Origin: Rhinopithecus roxellana
Taxonomy: Eukaryota > Chordata > Mammalia > Primates > Cercopithecidae
DNA: 64,000 nt
Direction of reading: 5' to 3'
Assembly: GCF_007565055.1 (NCBI RefSeq)
Contig: NC_044561.1
Location: forward strand, 33,249,483-33,313,482
The position numbers were made by a program, and so were the translations under genes. The notes beneath the pieces were generated by a model. The model made no database searches. It saw nothing but the letters and a program-made list of their open reading frames with translations, and was not told the DNA's origin. Shown here in pieces: positions 56,804 to 64,000 of the stretch. Position 1 is the first letter of the stretch; each line of letters begins with the position of its first letter.

Positions 56804-56824
56804 TTTGTGACAAGCCTTAGTCTC

Positions 56825-57995
56825 AGAACAATAAGAGAGAACCCTGGGATTCCGTATCTAAGTCATACTATCTGTATCTGCATTCAGAAAGCATTTCCTA
56901 GCATGTAAAAGGGCTCTGGTAGAGACCGAGCAGCTGAACCTGGCACATCAGGTGACCGTGTGACCAGAACTACCCATCTTGCACTGTATACGTGTTATTT
57001 TCACAAGCTCCAAGGTCAAGAAGGCCTAGCAGCAATGCATTTTAAGAAGAAAGCAATATATATGGGATGAGGCACGAAGAATCTCAGAGGGTGAAATTAA
57101 TCTACATAGCAGGTCTCCCAGACCATTTCATTCTTCCTTGTTGCACCTAGCATCTCTCTTTTGGTGTGGGGGAAATTTCTTATGGCCACGTGACAGAGGA
57201 GGAAAAAGGCTGAGTTTGTTTCCCAAGGGCCTCACCTTTGTAAGTGAGTTCAAACTGAAGATCAGTTACTGTACAACAGTGCCACTCATAGATGTTGCAA
57301 AACGACTGGTGATTATACATTTACCGATCTTAGAGTGGTATAACTTGTCATCCACTTTGCATGGAAATAGAAAGTCCATGGTAGGAGTATGTACAGACAC
57401 ATTTACAGAAGCTAATGGTTTGATTGGTTTGATAGAGCCTTGAAGGAAAAAGATAGGAAGAACTGGGACATGCAGATGAACTTTAGAGTAATGAGAACAA
57501 AGTATGAAGATCTATGTATGACATTTTAATGCCTACCAAAGAACATTCACAAACAAGAGGCACTAACAGTGCAGATTTAACAGCAGCTTATTGACATCAG
57601 CCAGCATCACATCTATGCTCAGACACCCTTTTGCTGCAGCATAGCCTCAAGCACAGAGTAGCCTTGGTAGTAGAGCTGGAGCCATGCATGGGCCTGACAG
57701 CATGGAATCCCACTCAGTAAGGTTGATCTGGCTACTTCTCTAGTAAAATGCCCAATGCCTTAGCAACTGAGATCAACTGTCAGTCTCTAATATGGCACCT
57801 TAAGATAACCCACCAGGCATTTAGTAGCAAGTTGCTACCCTTGAACTTCTGCTCTAAAAGGGACACGATTCACCTCGATTATAACTGGCACATATTTTAG
57901 TTATTGGTTTCCTTTTCCCAACCTCAAGACCTAAGCCAGTTATACCACCACAAAGTTTACTAAATATTTGAGCCATCACACAGGATTCTGCTTAC
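56825..57995 (+). mobile_element. ERV-L-like internal (pol) remnant
   Basis: Phrases such as GGTAGAGACCGAGCAGCTGAACCTGGC, GGTCAAGAAGGCCTAGCAGCAATGC and GAACATTCACAAACAAGAGGC, followed near 57870-57990 by a stretch resembling the integrase core of class III elements (TGGCACATATTTTAGTTATTGG, CACAAAGTTTACTAAATATTTGAG), suggest a decayed ERV-L interior. The open frame 57138-57443 (101 codons) lies in it. No catalytic triad can be demonstrated. Moderate to low certainty. Confidence 0.4.
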
Positions 57996-58147
57996 AATCT
58001 CTTCAGATAAAGGTAATCATTTTATACAAATTAACATAAAAGAAGGAGAATATAACCACAAAGTCTATTGGTCTTATCACATATTATATTCCACGATGTG
58101 CCAACAACTGTCAGCCGATGGAGCAAGTAAATGGGTTTTTCTTTTTT

Positions 58148-58570
58148 TCAGCTGTATCAAGGTAGAATTGACAAATAAAAAATTGTATATATTTGGCCGG
58201 ACGTGGTGGCTCACGCCTGTAATCCAAAAACTTTGAGAGGCAGAGGCGGGCAGGTCATGAGGTCAGGAGATTGAGACCATCCTGGCCAACATGGTGAAAC
58301 CTGTCTCTACCAAAAATTAGCTGGGCATGGTAGCACATGCCTGTAATCCCAGCTACTTGGGAGGTTGAGGCAGAAGGATGGCTTGAACCCAGGAGGTGGA
58401 GGTTTCAGTGAGCCGAGATCTTGCCACTGCACTCCAGTCTGGGGACAGAGGGAGACCCTGTGTCCAAAAAAAAAAAAAAAAAAAAATTGTATATCTTAAA
58501 GGTGTACAATTAGTACTTCTGGGTTATTTAATTAATCTCATATTTTAGGATTATAAAATCTAGAATTATG
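58148..58570 (-). mobile_element. L1M 3' end, reverse orientation, split by an Alu
   Basis: TTTTTTTCAGCTGTATCAAGGTAGAATTGACAAATAAAAAATTGTATAT before the Alu and TTGTATATCTTAAAGGTGTACAATTAG after it form the same antisense L1M terminus as at 36345. Confidence 0.7.
58195..58486 (+). mobile_element. Alu (S/Y-like)
   Basis: GGCCGGACGTGGTGGCTCACGCC to an A tail. The duplicated target AAAAAATTGTATAT lies on both sides. A short deletion in the left arm joins CTCTACCAAAAATTAGC. Confidence 0.95.
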
Positions 58571-58809
58571 TAGATGAAATAATTCAACATGGCTTTCACA
58601 AAAATTGTACATCTATATACAAAAATAAACGTGAATCACACCTTGCACCACATGTAGAAATTGTAAAACATCTCCAAGGAAATGTCCAGAAAAAAAAAAC
58701 CCAGGAGATAACCTTGGGTTAAGCTTAGACTCAACATCCAGCAACATGGATCATAAAAGGAAAATTAAATATATTGGCATCCAACAAAATTAATTAAAAA
58801 AAAAACAAA

Positions 58810-59775
58810 AAACAATTTGCTCTTTGAATGACACTGTTAAAAAAATCAAAGAAAAAGTCACAGTCTTGGAAAAAATATGTCAAAACATATATATAATGAA
58901 AGTTTGTTATTAAAAATATATTTAAAAATTTCACAACTCAATAAAAAAATTAAAAATGGGCAAAATATAAAGCTTTATCCAAGGAAATACGTGGATGCAC
59001 ATTAACATGTGAAATGATACCATACATCATTTTAATTTAGGGAATGCAAATTAAGACCACAATGAGGTAGCAAACATCTGTTAGAATGGCTTTAAAACAA
59101 AACTGGCAGTATCGAGTTGCGGTGAGCATGCAGATCAATCGGAAATCTCACACAATGCTAGTGGTAATGCAAAATAACACAGCCAATTTTGAAAATGACG
59201 CAGCTACTTTTGAAAATATTTTGGTGCTTTCTCATAAAATTAAACATCCATTCAGCATACAACACAGCAATCCTACTCCTAGGTAGATGTAAAAGAGAAT
59301 TGAAAGCATATGTTTGTATAAATATCTATATACCCATGCTTATACCAGTTTTGCTTCTAATTACCCAAATTAAAGCCAAATGTCCATCAATAAGGAAAAG
59401 ATTTATACAAATTATGGTACATCTATACAATGGAATAAGAAGCAGCAATGCAGCAACATTAATGATTCACAAATGTATTAGACTAATTGAAATAAATCAG
59501 AAGCAAATGGTAGTACATACAGTATGATTTCACTCATATGACATTTTGGAAAAGGCAAAACTATATGGACAGAAAATAGACGATTGTTTGTTAAGGGCTG
59601 GATATGGGAGAAAGAATTGACCACAAAATTGCATAAGGGAATTTTTTAGATGATAGAAATGTTCTATATCTTAAATGTAATGACCATTTCTTGACTACAT
59701 GCATTTATCACAATGCATAGAACTGTACAACCAAAAGGAATAAATTTGTCTATGAGCAAATTATATCCCAATACA
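58810..59775 (+). mobile_element. Old L1 ORF2 3' end and 3'UTR
   Basis: GGGAATGCAAATTAAGACCACAATGAGG, GTTAGAATGGCTTTAAAACAAAACTGGCAG-type, AACACAGCAATCCTACTCC, GTCCATCAATAAGG, GATTTCACTCATATGACATTTTGG, AGACGATTGTTTGTTAAGGGCTGG and the final AATTATATCCCAATACAAG are in the order of an L1M 3' region. Broken open pieces at 59086-59286 and 59189-59527 are ORF2 remnants in different frames. Confidence 0.85.
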
Positions 59776-59799
59776 AGTAATTTATTTAGTAGCACAAGA

Positions 59800-59882
59800 A
59801 GAACTTAAGACAATTTCTGGCACAAGTAAGTGTCCAAGCAACACTAGCTGCCATTGTTATCATCATCACCATTATTGAAATG
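59800..59882 (+). mobile_element. MIR 3' end relic
   Basis: ATTTCTGGCACAAGTAAGTGTCCAAGC...TAGCTGCCATTGTTATCATCATCACC resembles the MIR 3' terminus. Confidence 0.55.
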
Positions 59883-60528
59883 AGAGAAACAGTTTTAATA
59901 AGTGAATAGTAAGTTACAATAATAATAAGTTACAGTTTTTATAATATAGGATGAGACAGTAATATAAATTTATTCAATTTCTTAGTCAAATATTTAAATG
60001 GTCAAATGAATAAGAGTATAAAAAGCACAAATAATCTAAATCTCAAATCTGCATTTAGAAATAACAGTGAATATTACATAGTTTTACAGTATTCTAACTA
60101 AATTTTCAAAACAGATTAAAAGTGTCTGTACATGCATTTTATTCATGCAATATTTATTGACCATTTACCATGTGTAAATCCTATGCTATGCCCTGAGACT
60201 ATTAGTGCTATGACCCTGAACTGAACCTATTAGTTTAAAAATTATCAATAATAACTTTACTCTTACATAATTTAGTGTATTTTATAATCAAACATGTAAA
60301 AGCAGTTAAGTCAAAAATATTCAGAAAGAAAACCAGGGTCAAACTGAAGACTGAATGTATGTTTATAATTTTTAAAGGATAATTTTTCTGTGCTATATAG
60401 TTGGTAGAAGTCAAGTCAACTGGAACAATTGAAGATAAAGTATGTATGTAAATACTGGTCAAGTTAGGAAAAACACTAATGAAAAAGTTTAATGGAAAGT
60501 TGGGATCTAGTTATGTTTGAATAAAGAA
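59883..60528. other. AT-rich intergenic DNA, no gene seen
   Basis: No family recognised. Confidence 0.5.
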
Positions 60529-61335
60529 TGTTTCAGTTACTATGGCTACATTACAAATTATCTCAAATCTAGTATTTCAAAAAAAAAAAATTTTACTAGT
60601 ATTGGATTCTAGTAAATGACTGTCATGGATTCTGAGGTTCAGCATGGCTTGCCTCTGTTCCATAATACCTAGGGTTATACTTGGAAAGGCTTGCTGGCTG
60701 GAGGCTGGAATCTTCAGAAGGCATCTTTGCTCACATGTGTGGTTGTTGATGCAGGTTTTTGGCTGAAACCTAAACCGACGTGTGGATTAGAACTCCCAAA
60801 GTGGCCTCTTCTTGTCTAATTCATGTCTTAATAATAGTTGTAAACTCAGTAATAGCTTTTCTAAAACCCCAATTTAAAAATGGGCAAAACATGTTAGTTT
60901 ATTTAGAAGTATTTTTACTTAGAAGTCTATTTAGAGGGACCTACACCCCTGGCTCATGATTGGGAAGAACACTCTGAAGGCTGAATATCTGCATTGAACT
61001 TGATGGAGTAAGGATAAATTGTACTCTCCACTGACATCTAGAGGAAGTGCTTCTGGAGAGAAAGATTTGGACTTCTTTCTAGTGTGATGGCTGACAGCAA
61101 ACGTCCTCAGAGAACAAAGTGAAAATGGCTAGCATTTTTTATAACCAGACCTTGGAAATGTCATGGCGTCATTTTAGCTTATTCTATTGGTTGAAGTAGT
61201 CACAAAAATCAACTCTGCTGCAACAGGTGGGGTTGGGGATGGCAGCACATCACCGTGGGCAATGCAAGGAGAATCAAGACCACATTAACAAGGGCATGAA
61301 GGACAGGCCATTTTGGAAGATGCCATCTTTCATAA
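60529..61335 (-). mobile_element. MaLR-like LTR relic with an inserted segment
   Basis: Starts TGTTTCAGTTACTATGGCTACATTACAAATTATCTC. Resumes near 61140 with GACCTTGGAAATGTCATGGCGTC and TTCTATTGGTTGAAGTAGTCACAAAAATC, and ends near CATTTTGGAAGATGCCATC. The middle (about 60825-61080) does not belong to the family and contains one copy of the 60951/62413 duplication. Confidence 0.5.
60951..61043 (+). repeat. Local duplication, copy A
   Basis: GGCTCATGATTGGGAAGAAC through GAACTTGATGGAGTAAGGATAAATTGTACTCTCCACTGACATCTAGAGG-type sequence recurs at 62413-62507 with about one difference in eight by eye. Confidence 0.85.
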
Positions 61336-64000
61336 AACCTGAGTATTTGTCATCGGATTATATGAATATTGATGTAATCAGCAATTGGTGAGTCCCCTTT
61401 TGGAAATACAGTAATTGACATCAGAGCTAAGTGAACGTTACAAAAGTGGCCTTAAATATTTAGATCCCCAGCTTAGTCAAGAGTCTCATTAATCATGTTC
61501 ATTCTATAGGAAAGTCGGCCATTAATATTCAGGTCATATAAGCAAAAGCAGATATTCATAGATAGCCAGAAATGCACTGTTTAGCAGACATGCATTCATA
61601 ACATGATGTGCTAAGCACTAACTACACCTAGTAAAGACATCATGTTTTCCATATAAAACTACTATATTAAGTACTCTGCTAGCATGAGTATTTTCTTTTA
61701 CCACACAATGACCTGTATTTTACTTTTGGAGAAATTTTTTCTCAGCTTACAAAATGTTAGTTGGATATTTACCACTTTTATTAACTTCATGGAAGTCCAG
61801 CTCTACTAATATGCCTTTTGAAGAATGAGCTAAGATGAGGCATTTGATCAATTTCTTACCGCTATTGTTTCCCTTGACATTATTTTTATGGGATGGTATT
61901 AAACATCACAAAATATCAGTTTACAACGACTGGAAAATCCCCTTCGCTTAATAGTGAAGAAGGGTAAAATCTTCCAAAGAGTATTACATATCTCCAAGCA
62001 CAATATACCTTGATAGATATACAGCATGCCTTTTCCTTAATATAGACAAAATTCGCATATTGTGGCAATAAAATAGGAATGCCAAATGTCTCTTTTGCCA
62101 GTATCCTTTCTTGAGGTGGCTACAGTCCCATTCCCGTTTCTCTTTGAAAGAACTAAGTTCAACGTGCACCTAATAGAGTGGTGGTTACTCATTAAATCTG
62201 TTTTATATTCCAGAGTGTTGAAGGAGTGGGGAGAGAGTAGTTTTGGCCGATGGGATGTTGGTAGAAAAAATGGTAAGTTATTTCATTAAAGATCCTTCTT
62301 CTCTTGTTCGATATCCAAATGCAGAGGATTTGTAGAAGACTCCAGGACTCCAGATGACTCTGAAATACTTAGCAACAGTGGAAGATACTACCTAAGAGGA
62401 GCTTGGAGCTTTGGCTCACCACAGGGAAGAGCACCGCTGAAGGCTGACTATATCTGCACTGAACTTGATGGAGCAAGAATAAATTTTACTCTCCACTGAC
62501 ATCTAGGGGGTTGTCTTTGATCCTAGGCCTGTGCTAATGCTTTCTACTGCTTTATTTCTAAATGGGATCACTTAAGGATAAGGAACTTTGGATTGCTACA
62601 GAGCCATAAATTACAAATTCCAACCAGTTGACAGACTGAGCATGATCAGCAATTGCCACCATGATCAATATAGCTGGTTTTGTGAGACAGAAGGTAAAGT
62701 CTGAACAAGTTTATAGCCTCAGTGCAAGTAGCTGAAGAACAAAATCACTAACTCCATGTGAAAAAGGGTATCAAGGTTTTTTAAAAACAATAAAAAATGA
62801 CAGTGTTGTAGACTTAGTTACGCATCATATAAAATCCTCCCAGACCTACCAGCTTATGTATTCATCCTGTCTTTGATCTTGGCCCTTGCCTATTTTCTAA
62901 GGGACAGACATAACGATAACTCAGGGACTTCCCAGGTCCAGACTACTCTCCCTACTCTACCACCAGTAGAAGTTTGGCAGCCTCACATGGTCACACTGGA
63001 CCATGTGAAGGTTATCTGCTTCTTCTGGCTGCCCAGACTGACCAAATGACACATCCTCGATGTGACATGTGAATGAGTCAATGCTCCATGGGGCACACTT
63101 ATACCAATGAGAAACAGAATATGAGATTTTTCTCTTTCCACAAAATCTTAGAAACAAAATAAGAAAAAATAGTTCACCTAAATTAAGCAAATATTTTCTT
63201 ATAAAGCACCCACATTTTCTTGCAAATAAATACATTAACCTGGAGAAATGTCACTAACATATAAAATGAACTTCTCAATTAATAAAGGCCAATTTTGATG
63301 TATTTCTAGCACTTTCAAGCTAGAAATAACGTGAATAGTTTTAAACTAAAGTGTTTCACACTTTAGTTTTACAGTTTTACAGTTCTGGTAAATATTTGGC
63401 TTTTATGCTTTTAAGTTACTATTGTAACCCTGAAGCCATATTTTGATTTAATCCTGAAAGATTTCAAGAAGAAATCATGGATTACAAAACTTGTATAGAG
63501 TAACTCTTTCGTGTTAAGCAAATAAATGCAATGTTAAAAAATTCTGCATTGGACAAAAGTAAAGCAGTTCAGCTTACTCAAATAAAACAAGCTGAATGAT
63601 GATCAGTGTATTCTTCTATATGTTATTATATCCTCAACCTCACCAGACTTTTGTCTGATAGTCACAACAGTGTGTCCTAAACTTCGTATTATCAGTTTTC
63701 ATGTTTGTTTTCACTACAACTGACCATAAACACTTCAAGTTAGAGACTGTTATTGATACTATTTCTCTTTTTAATTATTAATGTTATGTGAAGTAACTGG
63801 TATATAGTAGGGAATCAGTAAAGATTAGAGTAATTAACTTAAGAGGAAAAATACACATTTGAAGCTAAAAATAAAATACTCAGAAAGGAAGTATTATGGG
63901 AGATATATTAAGGACTTGACATTTCATTGATTAAGATTTCTTTTTTTCTTCGTTGTGTAGTATCAAAGATCTTGCAAAAATTACAGGGATATCGACAGAG
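61336..64000. other. Repeat-poor intergenic DNA to the window end
   Basis: Apart from the duplicate copy at 62413 and two hairpins at 63301-63369, I recognise no gene or repeat family. The minus-strand frame at 62957-63235 (92 codons) has no family resemblance. Confidence 0.5.
62413..62507 (+). repeat. Local duplication, copy B
   Basis: GGCTCACCACAGGGAAGAGC, CTGAAGGCTGACTATATCTGCACTGAACTTGATGG, then CTCTCCACTGACATCTAGG: partner of 60951-61043 in the same orientation, 1.46 kb away. Either a segmental echo or two copies of an unnamed repeat. Confidence 0.85.

Noticed and set aside
57138..57443. 101-codon plus-strand open frame as a host gene
   Set aside because: The surrounding wording resembles a decayed ERV-L interior, and no domain can be defended.

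Overview
The window looks like primate, gene-poor nuclear DNA. I found no intact protein-coding gene, exon series, tRNA, rRNA or CpG island. The young AluY copies (for example at 6471, 7639, 13427, 22795 and 29014) share variants such as CTCAAGCCTGTAATCCC and, in most, GATCTGGCC or GATCCGGCC in the right arm. I associate these with Old World monkey AluYR subfamilies rather than human AluY, so I infer a macaque- or baboon-like genome. That inference rests on memory of subfamily consensus sequences and not on a search.

The gene content is two dead retrocopies. A nearly full-length RPL10 processed pseudogene (378-1148) has one frameshift and visible target-site duplications. An EIF4A1 retrocopy (55558-56498) carries stops, a frameshift, a destroyed Walker A lysine and a destroyed DEAD box, and it is cut off at both ends next to mobile elements.

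The rest is layered mobile-element history. From 4.1 to 8.7 kb an ancient L1M-lineage element is broken by a MER8-like DNA transposon, by a solo LTR2-type retroviral LTR with a 4-bp CTCA duplication (itself carrying an AluY), and by two more Alus. From 11.3 to 13.3 kb lies an internally deleted ERV-L provirus: a reverse-transcriptase segment, a 3' non-coding segment, a polypurine tract and an MLT2A-type 3' LTR. A solo ERV1 LTR with GACT duplications follows at 13.9 kb. A second solo ERV1-type LTR is at 37.3-38.1 kb, a partial LTR-like sequence abuts the EIF4A1 retrocopy at 56.5 kb, and ERV-L internal remnants run from 56.8 to 58.0 kb. About twenty Alus, two monomeric Alu relatives, several MIR and L2 relics and five L1 tail or ORF2 fragments fill other parts.

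Stretches with little recognisable repeat content are 1.2-4.0, 15.4-17.8, 23.1-25.0, 33.0-36.3, 43.5-45.7, 46.6-49.1, 53.9-55.2 and 61.3-64.0 kb. Structures that the standard repeats do not explain include three pairs of diverged local duplications (29.7/30.7, 41.5/43.2 and 60.95/62.4 kb), a 106-bp tandem duplication (7.34 kb), a 32-bp perfect palindrome (8.5 kb) and several perfect hairpins. I did not find a new multi-gene system. The most unusual items are the local duplications and the hairpin preserved in both copies at 29.8 and 30.8 kb.
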